64,000 nucleotides of DNA from Liquorilactobacillus satsumensis DSM 16230 = JCM 12392 (GCF_001435195.1 NZ_AZFQ01000047.1:1-64000); one strand, 5' to 3'; positions 40,212-55,811 are shown, counted from the first letter of the stretch. The notes: a model not told the origin generated them from the letters alone. Numbers and translations: made by a program.

Positions 40212-40649
40212 GTGATAACTTTACAAAAATCCCTAACAAACTTAATGCAAGTGCTGCGCTTACATGAACATCGCCAAAATGATCCAGATTTTGAACGTTT
40301 AGGCGCAATCGATGTTTACTATTTAGAAGCAATTTATCAATTAAAAGAGCCAACGATTGGAATGATTTCTAGACTACTTGATCAATCTACCCCCAACACC
40401 AATTATCATATCAAGAAATTAGTGAAATTAGGTTTGATCGAAAAAAGACTGGATGACACCGATCGTCGTGTGACTCATTTACGTGTAACTGACAAATATC
40501 TTAAAATGCTCAATCTTGATAGTGATTTTTGGCAACGCTTGGAAAATCGCATGGAAGATGAAGTCGCACCTAAAGATCTCGCTATTTTCAAGCGTGTATT
40601 ACGACAAACAACAGAATTGGTCGCAGATGAGAGCCTTGATGAATTCTAA
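40212..40649 (+). CDS. MarR-family transcriptional regulator
   Basis: 145 aa, the normal size for this winged-helix family. The recognition region STPNTNYHIKKLVKLGLIEK (about 62-81) and wing DDTDRRVTHLRVT (about 84-96) are clear. GTG start with CGGAGG upstream. It stands alone between terminators, so its own promoter is a likely target. Homology to the fatty-acid regulator FabT is possible but no fab genes are nearby. Confidence 0.88.
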   Translation: MITLQKSLTNLMQVLRLHEHRQNDPDFERLGAIDVYYLEAIYQLKEPTIGMISRLLDQSTPNTNYHIKKLVKLGLIEKRLDDTDRRVTHLRVTDKYLKMLNLDSDFWQRLENRMEDEVAPKDLAIFKRVLRQTTELVADESLDEF

Positions 40650-40694
40650 AATAGTTTTCAACCAGAGTATGTTTTTCACTGATAACACTGACAG

Positions 40695-40736
40695 CTAAGA
40701 AAGCCAATTAAAATCGGCTTTCTTAGTTTTTTTTTA
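40695..40736 (+). terminator. Terminator after the MarR gene
   Basis: CTAAGAAAGCC (40695-40705) pairs perfectly with GGCTTTCTTAG (40716-40726), followed by a T tract. Confidence 0.95.
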
Positions 40737-40739
40737 ATA

Positions 40740-40748
40740 TGCTATAAT
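40740..40748 (+). promoter_or_regulatory. Extended -10 promoter of the S-component gene
   Basis: TGC directly before TATAAT (40743-40748), with TTCTTA (40720-40725) at 17 bases inside the terminator stem. The start point near 40755 rules out the ATG at 40755 as the translation start. Confidence 0.6.
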
Positions 40749-40778
40749 CAATGCATGGAAAAGACGGGGGTTGAAACT

Positions 40779-41372
40779 TTGGGTAACAAGAATAGAACAT
40801 TAAGAAGTGTTTTTATTGCATTTTTTTGTGCAATTATCATTTTACAAAATCTAATTCCTTTTCTAGGATATATTCCGCTAGGACCGTTGGATCTGACTCT
40901 GATTCATATTACGGTCATAGTGGCAGCTTTTGTTTTAGGTGTACGTGCAGGTGCTTTAGTTGGTGGAGTTTGGGGCGTGATTACTTTTATCAGGGCTTTT
41001 GTTTGGCCGACGAGTCCGCTGGCAACGATTGTCTTTATTAATCCACTAGTTGCGATTTTTCCGCGCATCATGATTGGAGTCGTGGCGGCTGTAGTTTTTA
41101 GGCTTGTATTATCAAAAACTAACAAAGCATTTGCTGCAATGTCACTTGCGGCAGTTTTGGCATCATTGACAAATACGTTCCTGGTGTTAGGACAGATCTA
41201 TTTTTTCTATCAAGGAAAATCGCAGATCCTTTATCATTTAGATGCACAAGCATTACTCCCTTATTTACTAGGGGTAATCGGTACTAACGGAATCCCAGAA
41301 GCCATTCTTGCTGGGATTATAGCACCATTGATCAGTATGCCATTAATTAAGAAGTGGGACTTTCAAAAGTAA
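40779..41372 (+). CDS. ECF transporter S component, substrate uncertain
   Basis: Integral membrane substrate-binding subunit, 197 aa, with about five or six hydrophobic segments. The glycine-rich ITVIVAAFVLGVRAGALVGG region and the PLVAIFPRIMIGVVAA segment are typical. TTG 40779 is chosen since GGGGGTT lies 6 bases upstream. It would share the EcfA1-A2-T module at 32968-35442. It resembles proteins annotated as pantothenate transporters (PanT), but no riboswitch or biosynthetic neighbour settles the substrate. Confidence 0.75.
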   Translation: MGNKNRTLRSVFIAFFCAIIILQNLIPFLGYIPLGPLDLTLIHITVIVAAFVLGVRAGALVGGVWGVITFIRAFVWPTSPLATIVFINPLVAIFPRIMIGVVAAVVFRLVLSKTNKAFAAMSLAAVLASLTNTFLVLGQIYFFYQGKSQILYHLDAQALLPYLLGVIGTNGIPEAILAGIIAPLISMPLIKKWDFQK

Positions 41373-41405
41373 GAATCTGAACATCAAAATGAAAGGTTGA
41401 ATAGA

Positions 41406-42092
41406 GTGGCAGTTAAGCGAAAAAGGAAGACAACTAAGCGAAAAAGTCGCGGGAGAAGACCGCAGCAAAAACATAATTTTTTGTTTGAAAATGGGCACTT
41501 GCAAGTGACCAATCTTTTAGTGGTGCTTCTTTTTTTAGGAGTTCTAATGCTGCAATTTGTTGGTTGGACGAGTCAGGATAATTCCCAGAAAAATTCTGCT
41601 ACGAACGCAACAATGCAGATTACAGACAATCAGAAAAGGGCATTTATTGCACAAATTTTACCTATTGCCCAAGCAGAGCAGCAAAAATACAAGATCTTTG
41701 CTAGTATAACGCTTGCACAAGCAGCGCTTGAATCTGATTGGGGTCAAAGCCAGCTTGCTAGCCAGTATCACAATCTTTTTGGTGTAAAAAGTAGTGCTTC
41801 GGATGCACAATTGCTCACAACTAAAGAGTACGTAAATGGGCAATGGATTACGGTACAGGCACGTTTTGCAACTTATGCCAGTTGGAAGCAGTCAGTGCAG
41901 GCGCATACACAATTATTTGTAAATGGTACAGCTTGGGATCACGCACATTATGAAGAGGTTCTGACGGCAACTAATTATCAGCAAGCTGCCGAGGCTTTGC
42001 AGAAGAAGGGATATGCAACAGACCCAGAATATGCCCAAAAGTTGATTTCGCTGATTAAAGAATATCAATTAAACAAGTACGATGGACTTTAA
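41406..42092 (+). CDS. Membrane-anchored GH73 glucosaminidase
   Basis: Endo-beta-N-acetylglucosaminidase domain, 228 aa, predicted to cut peptidoglycan glycan chains. A strongly basic N terminus (KRKRKTTKRKSRGRRPQQK) precedes one membrane segment (about 37-55). The GH73 domain follows with the catalytic glutamate in LAQAALESDWGQS and the YHNLFGVK motif. No LysM or other wall-binding repeats. GTG 41406 has AAAGG at 9 bases; TTG 41397 directly abuts it and is less likely. Confidence 0.87.
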   Translation: MAVKRKRKTTKRKSRGRRPQQKHNFLFENGHLQVTNLLVVLLFLGVLMLQFVGWTSQDNSQKNSATNATMQITDNQKRAFIAQILPIAQAEQQKYKIFASITLAQAALESDWGQSQLASQYHNLFGVKSSASDAQLLTTKEYVNGQWITVQARFATYASWKQSVQAHTQLFVNGTAWDHAHYEEVLTATNYQQAAEALQKKGYATDPEYAQKLISLIKEYQLNKYDGL

Positions 42093-42100
42093 TGGATAGA

Positions 42101-42140
42101 ATACGAACAATTGTGGTTGAATTAGCTCTGATTGTATGAT
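42101..42140 (+). promoter_or_regulatory. xpt-pbuX promoter with a PurBox-like half site
   Basis: TTGTGG (42111-42116), an 18-base spacer and TATGAT (42135-42140). ATACGAACAAT (42101-42111) resembles a PurR box half (CGAAC core) overlapping the -35. No second, inverted CGAAC site and no purine-riboswitch consensus were found in the leader. Confidence 0.35.
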
Positions 42141-42247
42141 ATTCTTCTGGAGGGCTGACTAGCAATGCAGCATTGGAAAGCAGATGTGATGTTAAGCAGC
42201 ATTAAGCTGATTTTAGATACAGTATAGTGAAGGGAAGAACGACAAAA

Positions 42248-42838
42248 GTGAAATTATTAGAGGATCGAATCCGCGAAGATGGAGTAGTGCTTCCAGGAAA
42301 CGTGTTAAAGGTTAATCAATTTTTGAATCATCAGATTGATCCAGAATTAATGTATGCACTTGGTAAAGAATTTGCAAACCTGTATCAGGCAGAAAAGATC
42401 ACGAAGATTTTGACGATCGAGGCTTCTGGAATTGCTCCGGCAATTATGACAGGGCTTATATTGCATGTGCCAGTGTTGTTTGCACGTAAACAAAAAAGTG
42501 TCACAATGAATGATAATCTCTATACTGCCGATGTCTATTCGTATACAAAGAAGACTAAAAATAAAGTGGCAGTGACGAAGAATTTCTTACATGCTACAGA
42601 TCGAGTATTGATTGTGGATGATTTTTTAGCAAATGGTCAAGCGGTTAATGGACTCTTGGATATTTGTGAGCAGGCACACGCTGGAGTGGTCGGAGTTGGA
42701 ATTGCAATTGAAAAATCATTTCAAGCGGGTGCACAGCTAATTAGAAAAAGAGGAGTTCGGCTTGAATCGCTAGCACGTATAGCTTCTTTTACCAATAATG
42801 AGGTTCATTTTGTTGGAGGAGAAGACAGTGAAGAATAA
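42248..42838 (+). CDS. xpt: Xanthine phosphoribosyltransferase
   Basis: Converts xanthine and PRPP to XMP; 196 aa. It begins [20 protein letters not shown]. The PRPP loop [13 protein letters not shown] (about 120-132) and [15 protein letters not shown] are clear. GTG 42248 matches homologues; AAGGGAAG lies upstream at a longish distance. The 3' end overlaps pbuX by 11 bases. Confidence 0.95.
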   Translation: MKLLEDRIREDGVVLPGNVLKVNQFLNHQIDPELMYALGKEFANLYQAEKITKILTIEASGIAPAIMTGLILHVPVLFARKQKSVTMNDNLYTADVYSYTKKTKNKVAVTKNFLHATDRVLIVDDFLANGQAVNGLLDICEQAHAGVVGVGIAIEKSFQAGAQLIRKRGVRLESLARIASFTNNEVHFVGGEDSEE

Positions 42839-44123
42839 TGAAGTAAAGAATGTAGGCCAATTTCAGACTGCAGTTTTAGGACTTCAGCACTTATTGGCAA
42901 TGTATTCTGGTGCAGTTGCGGTTCCTTTGTTGATTGGAACTGCGCTTAAATTCAACAGTGCACAGATGACGTATTTGGTCTCAATTGATATTTTTATGTG
43001 TGGTCTAGCAACACTTTTGCAATTATTAAGAAATCGCTATTTTGGAATTGGTTTGCCGGTAATTCTTGGGTGTGCAATTCAAGCTGTGGCACCTTTGAAG
43101 ATGATTGGAAAAGAATTTACGATCGGAACAATGTATGGGGCAATTATTGTCGCGGGTTGTTTTGTTTTTTTGATTGCGGGCCAGTTTTCACGAATTAAGA
43201 AACTTTTTCCACCTGTGGTGACAGGGTCATTGATTACAGTAATTGGGCTTACCTTGATTCCAATTGCGGTTCAAAACTTAGGTGGAGGAGACGCTACCGC
43301 TAAAAACTTTGGTGACCCACAGAATTTATTGCTGGGCTTTTTGACAATTGTAGTAATTTTGGGTGTTCAGATCTGGGCCCGGGGTTTTTTGAGCACAATT
43401 GCAGTTTTATTGGGCTTGATAGTAGGAACAATTGTTGCCGCAATTAGTGGGATGGTTTCGGCTGCCCCAATTACTGAGGCAGCCTGGTTCCACATCCCGC
43501 AACCTTTTTATTTTGGGATGCCGCATTTTGAATGGTCTTCAGCGGTGACCATGATAATTATTGCCTTGGTTTCAATGGTTGAGTCGACCGGGGTGTTTTT
43601 TGCACTTGGAAATGTCCTAGATAAAAAAATTACAGCTGCTGACCTGAAAAGAGGGTACCGTGCAGAAGGGTTAGCCGTTATTCTCGGTGGTGTTTTTAAT
43701 ACCTTCCCGTACACAACTTTTTCACAAAATGTTGGGTTGCTACAGCTTTCGGGAATTAAGACTAAACGGCCGATTTACTGGTCAGCGGGGCTTTTGATGC
43801 TGATGGGACTGCTGCCCAAAATTGGGGCGTTAGCGACGATCATTCCTACGGCTGTACTTGGCGGCGCAATGTTGGTAATGTTTGCGATGATCAGTGTGCA
43901 AGGGATTCGAATGTTATTGCGAGTGGACTTCAATGACCAGCGCAATATCTTAATCGTAGCAATCTCGGTTGGTTTGGGACTGGGGGTCTCCGTTTACCCC
44001 ACGATTTTCCAATTCTTACCTAAGGCTATTCAGTTATTTTTAGGCAATGGGATCGTAGTTGCAAGTCTAGCATCTGTCGGATTAAACATTATTTTTAAAG
44101 GAAGAGCCGGTTTAGATGAGTAA
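42828..44123 (+). CDS. pbuX: Xanthine permease (NCS2 family)
   Basis: Uptake of xanthine for Xpt; 431 aa, with about 12-14 membrane segments. The NCS2 motifs [30 protein letters not shown] and [13 protein letters not shown] (the latter two at the substrate site) are present. GTG 42828 follows GGAGGAG within the xpt 3' end, so xpt and pbuX are coupled. Confidence 0.95.
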   Translation: MKNNEVKNVGQFQTAVLGLQHLLAMYSGAVAVPLLIGTALKFNSAQMTYLVSIDIFMCGLATLLQLLRNRYFGIGLPVILGCAIQAVAPLKMIGKEFTIGTMYGAIIVAGCFVFLIAGQFSRIKKLFPPVVTGSLITVIGLTLIPIAVQNLGGGDATAKNFGDPQNLLLGFLTIVVILGVQIWARGFLSTIAVLLGLIVGTIVAAISGMVSAAPITEAAWFHIPQPFYFGMPHFEWSSAVTMIIIALVSMVESTGVFFALGNVLDKKITAADLKRGYRAEGLAVILGGVFNTFPYTTFSQNVGLLQLSGIKTKRPIYWSAGLLMLMGLLPKIGALATIIPTAVLGGAMLVMFAMISVQGIRMLLRVDFNDQRNILIVAISVGLGLGVSVYPTIFQFLPKAIQLFLGNGIVVASLASVGLNIIFKGRAGLDE

Positions 44124-44133
44124 TTCATGAAAC

Positions 44134-44168
44134 AAAACCCTACACTTTTTTTTAAAGTTGGGGTTTTT
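44134..44168 (+). terminator. Terminator after pbuX
   Basis: AAAACCC pairs with GGGTTTT and an inner ACTTT with AAAGT, followed by Ts. Confidence 0.85.
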
Positions 44169-44223
44169 TACTGTTTTTTTAATTATTACTTTAAAATTTG
44201 GAATAAGTCTTCGTCCAATTCTA

Positions 44224-44232
44224 TGGTAGAAT
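44224..44232 (+). promoter_or_regulatory. Extended -10 promoter before the PurK-like gene
   Basis: TGG directly before TAGAAT (44227-44232), no good -35. Transcription would start near 44239, about 70 bases before the gene. Confidence 0.45.
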
Positions 44233-44306
44233 GTGAATAAGAGAAGTTTAGCTGGGCTTTACCCGGAACAAACAGTTAATCTATTCATAAGGAAAGTAGT
44301 GAGAGA

Positions 44307-45464
44307 ATGGACAAGAAAATATTGTTTCCAGGGAGCACAATCGGAATCATTGGCGGGAGTGCGAGCGGTATTATGCTTGCAGAAGCTGCTAAAAAGATGG
44401 GTTTCAAGGTAATTGCTTATAACAGTGATGAAGCAGCTCCAACTGTTCAGGAAGCCGACCTGGGAATTACGGGTTCCTATACTGACCACGGTAAATTACA
44501 GGATTTTGCTGAACGCTGTGATCTGGTAACATATGAATCAGAAAATGTCCCTTCTGATGTAATCGCATTTATTTCACAATTTACGGCGGTTCCTCAGGGA
44601 AAAGATGCTTTGGAAATTGCACAGGATCGTTTATTAGAGCGGGCCTTTTTAGAGCAGGTGAACGTTAATATTGCTCCTTACGCGACAATTGTGAGTTTGG
44701 ATGACATTTATCAAGCGATTGGTTCCATTGGCTATCCATGTGTACTTAAACCAATTCAAAAAGGATTTGGTAAGCGACGTCAACAAGTGATTCGCAAACA
44801 GTCTGATATTGCTAAATGCGCAGATCTAATTGATTTAGGAACCTATGTACTTGAAGCTTGGGTTCCTTATATGAAAGAACTATCGGTAATTGTTGCTAAA
44901 GAAGCTGATGGGGCACTTAATCTTTTTCCAGTTATCGAAAATGTTTATCGTGATCATCGCCTCTTTGAGTCAATTGTCAAATGTGAGCTTGACTCGGCTG
45001 TTGAAGAAGAGATACGGCGGCTGGCAACCGAAATTGCTAAACAATTAAACTATGTGGGTGTTTTGGAAGTTGCTTTTTTCCTAACAAAAAGTGGCACAAT
45101 TTATGTTAAACGGATCGTGCCTGCGTTGCATAAAGCAGGATTTGTATTTGATAAAGCTACAAATGTCTCGATGTGCGAACAGCATTTGCGTGCATTGGCT
45201 CAGATGCCACTGCCGCAGGTGCATTATTTACAACCAACAGTCATGGTTGCTCTACAATCCTCAGAACTGGAACCAATGCATACGCAGTGGGTTTTAAAAG
45301 ACAATTGGTATTACCGCTTCTATCGCTATCCTCAGATGGCACGGACACGTGCTCCGGGCTATCTGCTTGTCTTAGCCGAATCTACTGCTGCTGCACTGCA
45401 GCAAATTGAGGCTACGGGTATTTGGAGTGAGCCCGAACAAGCAGCTGAAAAAGATATTCAATGA
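44307..45464 (+). CDS. PurK-like ATP-grasp protein, probably not a carboxylase
   Basis: 385 aa, full-length relative of N5-CAIR synthetase (PurK). The N-terminal domain keeps the frame (TIGIIGGSASGIML, CDLVTYESENVP, EIAQDRLLERAFL). The active site does not. The PurK block AVEFF is EVAFF (Ala256 at the Mg glutamate), and NEIAPRPHNSGH reads KRIVPALHKAGF (268-279: Glu269 to Arg, Arg273 to Ala, Asn276 to Lys, His279 to Phe). The glycine-rich GYDGKGQ loop reads GFGKRRQQ. It has no purE or other pur gene beside it but follows xpt-pbuX. Function unknown; a non-catalytic or re-purposed ATP-grasp protein is inferred. Confidence 0.8.
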   Translation: MDKKILFPGSTIGIIGGSASGIMLAEAAKKMGFKVIAYNSDEAAPTVQEADLGITGSYTDHGKLQDFAERCDLVTYESENVPSDVIAFISQFTAVPQGKDALEIAQDRLLERAFLEQVNVNIAPYATIVSLDDIYQAIGSIGYPCVLKPIQKGFGKRRQQVIRKQSDIAKCADLIDLGTYVLEAWVPYMKELSVIVAKEADGALNLFPVIENVYRDHRLFESIVKCELDSAVEEEIRRLATEIAKQLNYVGVLEVAFFLTKSGTIYVKRIVPALHKAGFVFDKATNVSMCEQHLRALAQMPLPQVHYLQPTVMVALQSSELEPMHTQWVLKDNWYYRFYRYPQMARTRAPGYLLVLAESTAAALQQIEATGIWSEPEQAAEKDIQ

Positions 45465-45516
45465 GAGTTGGAGTACGTGAATTTTAAGTAACAGCAATAA
45501 AAAATGAGCAGTCTGA

Positions 45517-45555
45517 ACAGGAACTGGTGAGATTTTCTCATGAGTCCCTTTTTGT
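45517..45555 (+). terminator. Terminator after the PurK-like gene
   Basis: GGAACT with GAGTCC (imperfect) outside TGAGA with TCTCA, followed by CTTTTTG. The rest of the gap to pcrA shows nothing but its promoter. Confidence 0.6.
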
Positions 45556-45660
45556 ATTGGCGTTAGAAAAGTCGGTTTTTAGTACATTTTTAAGTTAGAG
45601 ATGCAATAAAACAGATGTTGTGTCTTTTTGCTTTTTTCCTAAGAAGTAAATTGAGTTTTT

Positions 45661-45669
45661 TGCTATAAT
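45661..45669 (+). promoter_or_regulatory. Extended -10 promoter of pcrA
   Basis: TGC directly before TATAAT (45664-45669). No matching -35 at 17 bases. The in-frame TTG at 45679 lies at the expected start of transcription. Confidence 0.6.
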
Positions 45670-45705
45670 TAGAATTGATTGGAATTTAAGAGAGGGTTGA
45701 AAAAA

Positions 45706-51118
<5,413 letters not shown>

Positions 51119-51187
51119 AATAAATTTGAGAACCGTAAAGAATTTATTTTAAAAAGAAGAGATGCCAGCCGCAGGAGTAACTGTTTA

Positions 51188-51196
51188 TGCTAGAAT
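51188..51196 (+). promoter_or_regulatory. Extended -10 promoter of gatCAB
   Basis: TGC directly before TAGAAT (51191-51196). It lies 33 bases before gatC. Confidence 0.5.
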
Positions 51197-51228
51197 ACTA
51201 CTATAAAAAAGGGAAAGAAGGAGTAGAA

Positions 51229-51531
51229 GTGGCAATTAACGCAAGCGAAGTCAAGCACGTTGCAAAGTTAGCAAAACTTGCTTTTTCAGAAGATGATTTA
51301 CAAAAATTTACAGGACAGATGGATAAAATTATTCAGATGGTTCAGCAACTGAGTGATGTTGAAACTGAGGGAGTTCCTGTAACAACTCATATTAGTGATA
51401 CTCAAGGAGTAATGCGAGCGGATCAAGCTGAGCCAGGAACCTCACGAGATTTGTTGATGAGAAATGTTCCTCAGCATCAGGATGGTTATATCAAAGTACC
51501 CGCAATTATTGATGAAAGCGAGGAAGCATAA
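51229..51531 (+). CDS. gatC: Asp/Glu-tRNA amidotransferase subunit C
   Basis: The small stabilising subunit of GatCAB, 100 aa. GTG 51229 ([20 protein letters not shown] after Met) follows AAGGAG; the open frame to 51187 spans the promoter. Four bases before gatA. Confidence 0.95.
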   Translation: MAINASEVKHVAKLAKLAFSEDDLQKFTGQMDKIIQMVQQLSDVETEGVPVTTHISDTQGVMRADQAEPGTSRDLLMRNVPQHQDGYIKVPAIIDESEEA

Positions 51532-51534
51532 GGA

Positions 51535-52998
51535 ATGGACTATTTTAAATACGATCTTGCAGCCTTGCATGCATTGTTAGTAAAAAAGGAACTCAGTGTC
51601 TCAGATCTAGTTAAGGAGACTTTCAAAAGTATTGAAACACGTGAAGCAGATGTTTCTGCCTTCGTGACACTTAATGAAAAACAGGCACTTTCACAGGCCG
51701 CAAAGCTTGATCAACAGGGAATTGCTCAGGATAATGTTTTATTTGGAATTCCTTTAGGCATTAAAGACAATATTGTTACGCAGGATTTAAAAACAACGGC
51801 AGCAAGCAGAATTTTAGAGAATTTTAAGCCCATTTATAATGCTACAGTGATGGACAAGCTGAATGCAGCGGCTATGATCACTGTTGGGAAGACCAATATG
51901 GATGAATTCGCTATGGGCGGTTCAACTGAGACATCAGCTTTTAAAATTACCAAAAATGCTTGGGATCGGACAAAAGTTCCAGGTGGTTCGTCAGGCGGTT
52001 CAGCAGCTGCAGTGGCCGCAGGCGAAATAGTGGCATCTCTAGGAACAGATACAGGTGGTTCAATTAGACAGCCAGCATCTTTCAATGGAATCGTGGGGGT
52101 TAAGCCAACATATGGCCGTGTTTCGCGTTATGGTTTAATTGCCTTTGCTTCCAGTCTGGATCAAATTGGGCCGTTAACTCGTTCTGTTAAAGATAATGCA
52201 TTGATCTTGAATGCTATTAGTGGAGTAGATCCGCATGATTCGACGAGTGCTGCACGTGAGGTACCTGATTTTACTGCAAAACTTGATGGAAATATTCAAA
52301 AAATGCGAATCGCAGTGCCAAAGGAATACATGGGTGAAGGAATCGCTCCTGAAGTTCGTGCCGCAATTAAGAAAGCAATTACAACTTTTGAAAAATTAGG
52401 TGCAGTTGTTGATGAAGTTTCATTGCCACATAGTCAATACGGCATCCCCGTTTACTACATTATCGCTTCTTCAGAGGCAAGTTCAAATCTGCAACGCTTT
52501 GACGGGATTCGTTATGGCTTTCGGGCACAAGATGTCAAAAACTTAGAGGACGTTTATGTCAAATCACGTTCAGCAGGCTTTGGTGATGAAGTTAAGCGCC
52601 GGATTATGTTAGGAACTTTCTCGCTTTCAGCAGGTACATATGATGCCTTCTTTAAGAAAGCAGCCCAGGTCAGAACATTAATTTGTCGTGATTTTGCCCG
52701 CGTCTTTGCAGATTATGACTTGATTTTGGGACCAACAACACCAACACCAGCATTTGGGTTGGGTGAGGATACAAAGGATCCAGTGACAATGTATATGAAC
52801 GATATTTTGACAGTGCCTGTGAATCTGGCTGGCCTGCCTGGCATGTCGTTACCAGCAGGCTTTACAAATGGCTTGCCAATCGGAATGCAGTTGATTGCAA
52901 ATCATTTTGATGAGGAAACCATGTACCGTGCAGGCTATGCTTTTGAACAGGCAACCGACTACCACAAAGAAGTACCAACGTTTGGGGGGCAGAACTAA
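51535..52998 (+). CDS. gatA: Asp/Glu-tRNA amidotransferase subunit A
   Basis: Glutaminase subunit that frees ammonia for the amidation of Glu-tRNA(Gln) and Asp-tRNA(Asn), 487 aa. The amidase-signature triad is present: Lys in [10 protein letters not shown], and the two serines in the [13 protein letters not shown] and [10 protein letters not shown] blocks. ATAAGGAATG gives a weak ribosome binding site; translation is likely coupled to gatC. Confidence 0.97.
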   Translation: MDYFKYDLAALHALLVKKELSVSDLVKETFKSIETREADVSAFVTLNEKQALSQAAKLDQQGIAQDNVLFGIPLGIKDNIVTQDLKTTAASRILENFKPIYNATVMDKLNAAAMITVGKTNMDEFAMGGSTETSAFKITKNAWDRTKVPGGSSGGSAAAVAAGEIVASLGTDTGGSIRQPASFNGIVGVKPTYGRVSRYGLIAFASSLDQIGPLTRSVKDNALILNAISGVDPHDSTSAAREVPDFTAKLDGNIQKMRIAVPKEYMGEGIAPEVRAAIKKAITTFEKLGAVVDEVSLPHSQYGIPVYYIIASSEASSNLQRFDGIRYGFRAQDVKNLEDVYVKSRSAGFGDEVKRRIMLGTFSLSAGTYDAFFKKAAQVRTLICRDFARVFADYDLILGPTTPTPAFGLGEDTKDPVTMYMNDILTVPVNLAGLPGMSLPAGFTNGLPIGMQLIANHFDEETMYRAGYAFEQATDYHKEVPTFGGQN

Positions 52999-54428
52999 TG
53001 AATTTTGAAACAACTATCGGTCTGGAAGTCCATATTGAAATGAAGACCAATTCCAAGGCATTTTCACCAGCACCTGTGCAATATGGGGCAGCACCAAATA
53101 CTAATACAAATGTTGTGGACTGGGGCTACCCGGGAGTTTTGCCAACGGTTAACAAAGGTGCAGTTGAATTTGGAATGCGTGCTGCACTGGCATTAAACTG
53201 TGAGATAACTAAAGATACTCACTTTGATCGTAAAAATTATTTTTATCCTGATAATCCGAAAGCTTATCAAATTACACAAGCACAGGAACCGATCGGCCGC
53301 AATGGCTGGATTGAAATTGAAGTCGATGGGCACAAGAAAAAGATCGGGATCGAAGAAATGCACGTCGAAGAAGATGCCGGGAAAAACACACATAGTCCTG
53401 ATGGCTATTCATATGTTGATCTTAACCGGCAAGGGACGCCACTAATTGAAATTGTTTCAAAACCTGACATTTCGTCGGCTGATGAAGCCTATGCCTACCT
53501 AGTTCGGTTACGTCAGATTGTTCAGTTTACGGGTGTTTCTGATGTTAAGATGGAAGAAGGCTCGATGCGTGCAGATGTCAATGTCTCTGTGCGACCAATT
53601 GGTTCTGAAAAAATGGGAACCAAGACAGAAATGAAGAACCTGAACTCTTTCGAGCACGTTAGAAAAGGGGCGCATTATGAAGCTAGGCGCCAAGAGAGAC
53701 TGTTATTAGCTGGAAAGAGCATTCAGCAGGAGACACGCAGATTTGATGAGGCCTCCGGTGAAACTGTCTTAATGCGTGTCAAAGAAGGGGCTAGCGATTA
53801 TCGTTATTTCCCAGAACCAGATATCCCCCCACTGCATATTTCTGATGAATGGATTCAGCAAGTTAAGGATTCCATTCCTGAAATGCCAGATAAGCGACGT
53901 GCAAAATACGTTACTGAATGGGGAATTCCAGAATACGATGCGGGTGTCTTAACCCAGACTAAAGAAATGTCTGACTTTTTTGAAGCAGCAGTTGCACAAG
54001 GTGCACAACCTAAGCTGGCTGCTAACTGGTTGATGGGGGAAGTTAATGCTTATTTAAACACTAATAAGCTTGATCTGCTTGAAACGAAGTTAACCCCAGA
54101 ACATCTGGCCACAATGATTAAATTAATTGAAGATGGGACAATTTCATCTAAGATTGCTAAGAAAGTCTTTAAGGAAATTATTACGAACGGCAGTGAACCC
54201 AAGAACTGGGTGGAAGAAAAGGGATTAGTGCAGTTATCTGATCCTCAAGTACTCGAACCAATCATCACTGCGGTTTTGGATGATAATCAAAAATCAATTG
54301 AGGATTATCAAAATGGCAAGGGGCGTGCAATCGGCTTTTTAGTGGGGCAGATCATGAAACAAACGCATGGCAAAGCTAACCCCAAGATTGTTAATAAGCT
54401 GTTGATAAAGAACCTGAAAGAAAGATAA
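52998..54428 (+). CDS. gatB: Asp/Glu-tRNA amidotransferase subunit B
   Basis: Kinase/amidation subunit that phosphorylates the tRNA-bound acid and binds tRNA, 476 aa. GLEVHIEM, the zinc/Mg region and the [14 protein letters not shown] and [10 protein letters not shown] blocks are conserved. A helical YqeY-like C-terminal domain follows from about 400. ATG overlaps the gatA stop by one base. Confidence 0.97.
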   Translation: MNFETTIGLEVHIEMKTNSKAFSPAPVQYGAAPNTNTNVVDWGYPGVLPTVNKGAVEFGMRAALALNCEITKDTHFDRKNYFYPDNPKAYQITQAQEPIGRNGWIEIEVDGHKKKIGIEEMHVEEDAGKNTHSPDGYSYVDLNRQGTPLIEIVSKPDISSADEAYAYLVRLRQIVQFTGVSDVKMEEGSMRADVNVSVRPIGSEKMGTKTEMKNLNSFEHVRKGAHYEARRQERLLLAGKSIQQETRRFDEASGETVLMRVKEGASDYRYFPEPDIPPLHISDEWIQQVKDSIPEMPDKRRAKYVTEWGIPEYDAGVLTQTKEMSDFFEAAVAQGAQPKLAANWLMGEVNAYLNTNKLDLLETKLTPEHLATMIKLIEDGTISSKIAKKVFKEIITNGSEPKNWVEEKGLVQLSDPQVLEPIITAVLDDNQKSIEDYQNGKGRAIGFLVGQIMKQTHGKANPKIVNKLLIKNLKER

Positions 54429-54497
54429 CGTGGCAGGCTTTTCTTGTAACATGGCGAGAATAAGTGCTTTTTGTAAGGAATTAAAGGAGAGGTAGCG

Positions 54498-55535
54498 ATG
54501 AAAAAGCGTTGCAGGATTATTTATAATCCAACATCGGGCCGTGAAGCAATGAAAAATGATTTAGTTGATATCTTGAATATTTTGGAAAGAGCTGGTTATG
54601 AAACTAGTGCTTTCCAAACTACTCCGGAATTTAATTCAGCTAGAGATGAAGCTGCACGTGTCGCACGCGATGGCTTTAATTTAGTTATTGCAGCCGGTGG
54701 AGATGGGACGATTAATGAAGTTGTGAATGGAATAGCGCCTTTCAAGCAACGTCCTAAAATGGGGATTATTCCAGCTGGAACGACAAATGACTATGCGCGC
54801 GCTTTAAAGATTCCACGAGAAGATCCCATTGCTGCTGCTAAGGTAATCGCTAAGGGAAAAACAGTACGCATGGACATTGGGCAAGCCGGTAAAAAGTATT
54901 TTGTCAATATTGCAGGTGGTGGCTTATTGACAGAGTTAACCTATGGAGTGCCTTCACAGTTCAAATCATTGTTCGGTTACTTGGCATACTTGGTTAAGGG
55001 AGCTGAGATGCTGCCACGCATTAAACCCATTAAAATGCATCTTGAATATGATACAGGTGTATTTGCTGGAAAAGCTTCGATGTTTTTCTTGGCATTGACG
55101 AATTCAATTGGTGGTTTTGAACAAATTGTGCCGGATGCTTCACTTGATGATGGAAAGTTTACGCTTATTGTTGTTAAGACTAGTAATTTAGTTGAAATTT
55201 TACAGTTAATGACAATGGTTTTGAACGGTGGTCGTCACATTAATGATCCGCGAATATTGTATGTCAAAACTTCTAAACTGGTTGCTAAACCGGTTGATGA
55301 AAAAATGATGATCAATATTGACGGGGAATATGGCGGTGATGCGCCAATGGTCTTTAAAAACCTGAAACAGCATATTGAAATGTTTGCTAATACAGAAAAG
55401 ATTCCGCTGACTGCAATTACTTTTAGTAAAACACCAGCAGAAGTTGATGCTAGTGAGCACTTTGTCGAAGGTGTCGAACACCTCGCAGGACAAAGGCTAA
55501 CTAACAATGGTCAGGGACAAGAAAGTAAAAAATAA
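54498..55535 (+). CDS. dagK: Diacylglycerol kinase DgkB
   Basis: Soluble lipid kinase, 345 aa, that returns diacylglycerol from lipoteichoic acid synthesis to phosphatidate. The nucleotide loop AAGGDGTINEVVNG (about 66-79) and IPAGTTNDYARAL are clear. AAAGGAGAGG lies upstream. It usually accompanies gatCAB and rlmCD in lactobacilli, as here. The C-terminal 20 residues are polar and variable. Confidence 0.93.
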   Translation: MKKRCRIIYNPTSGREAMKNDLVDILNILERAGYETSAFQTTPEFNSARDEAARVARDGFNLVIAAGGDGTINEVVNGIAPFKQRPKMGIIPAGTTNDYARALKIPREDPIAAAKVIAKGKTVRMDIGQAGKKYFVNIAGGGLLTELTYGVPSQFKSLFGYLAYLVKGAEMLPRIKPIKMHLEYDTGVFAGKASMFFLALTNSIGGFEQIVPDASLDDGKFTLIVVKTSNLVEILQLMTMVLNGGRHINDPRILYVKTSKLVAKPVDEKMMINIDGEYGGDAPMVFKNLKQHIEMFANTEKIPLTAITFSKTPAEVDASEHFVEGVEHLAGQRLTNNGQGQESKK

Positions 55536-55607
55536 ATTAGGCGACAGTTGTTTGATACTGAAACTTGGTTTGACGCTGTGGTTTAATTAATTGCCAGTGT
55601 AATGGAA

Positions 55608-55656
55608 GACTGTGCTAAAATTGGAGGAGGTTCCAATTTTTAGTGCAGTCTTTTTT
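55608..55656 (+). terminator. Terminator after dagK
   Basis: GACTG-GCTAAAATTGGA pairs with TTCCAATTTTTAGTGCAGTC around a short loop, followed by TTTTTT. About 18 bp. Confidence 0.93.
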
Positions 55657-55681
55657 GAAAATTCCATAACGTTTTAAAAGT

Positions 55682-55811
55682 AGGTTTAGCGAACCTGTTT
55701 GTGCGTGTTTAACATCGCACTTTTATTTTTAAGGTGTCCGCAATCAGCTGCTGGAGCTAACTTCCAAATTGTACAGAGTTTAAGGATGTCAACTTGGCAA
55801 TTTGGAGTTGG
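55682..55811 (+). ncRNA. Structured leader of rlmCD, candidate 23S-methyl RNA
   Basis: Three hairpins before the rRNA methyltransferase. AGGTT/AACCT is at 55682-55696. GTGCG/CGCAC (55701-55720) is followed by TTTTATTTTT and so is terminator-like. The third is AACTTCCAAATTG (55759-55771) with CAATTTGGAGTT (55798-55809). The 23S-methyl motif is known upstream of such genes in Lactobacillales. The match is by position and general architecture. Confidence 0.5.

Noticed and set aside
42093-42247. A purine riboswitch before xpt.
   Set aside because: Expected by analogy with Bacillus, but no conserved core or loop sequences could be found by eye.
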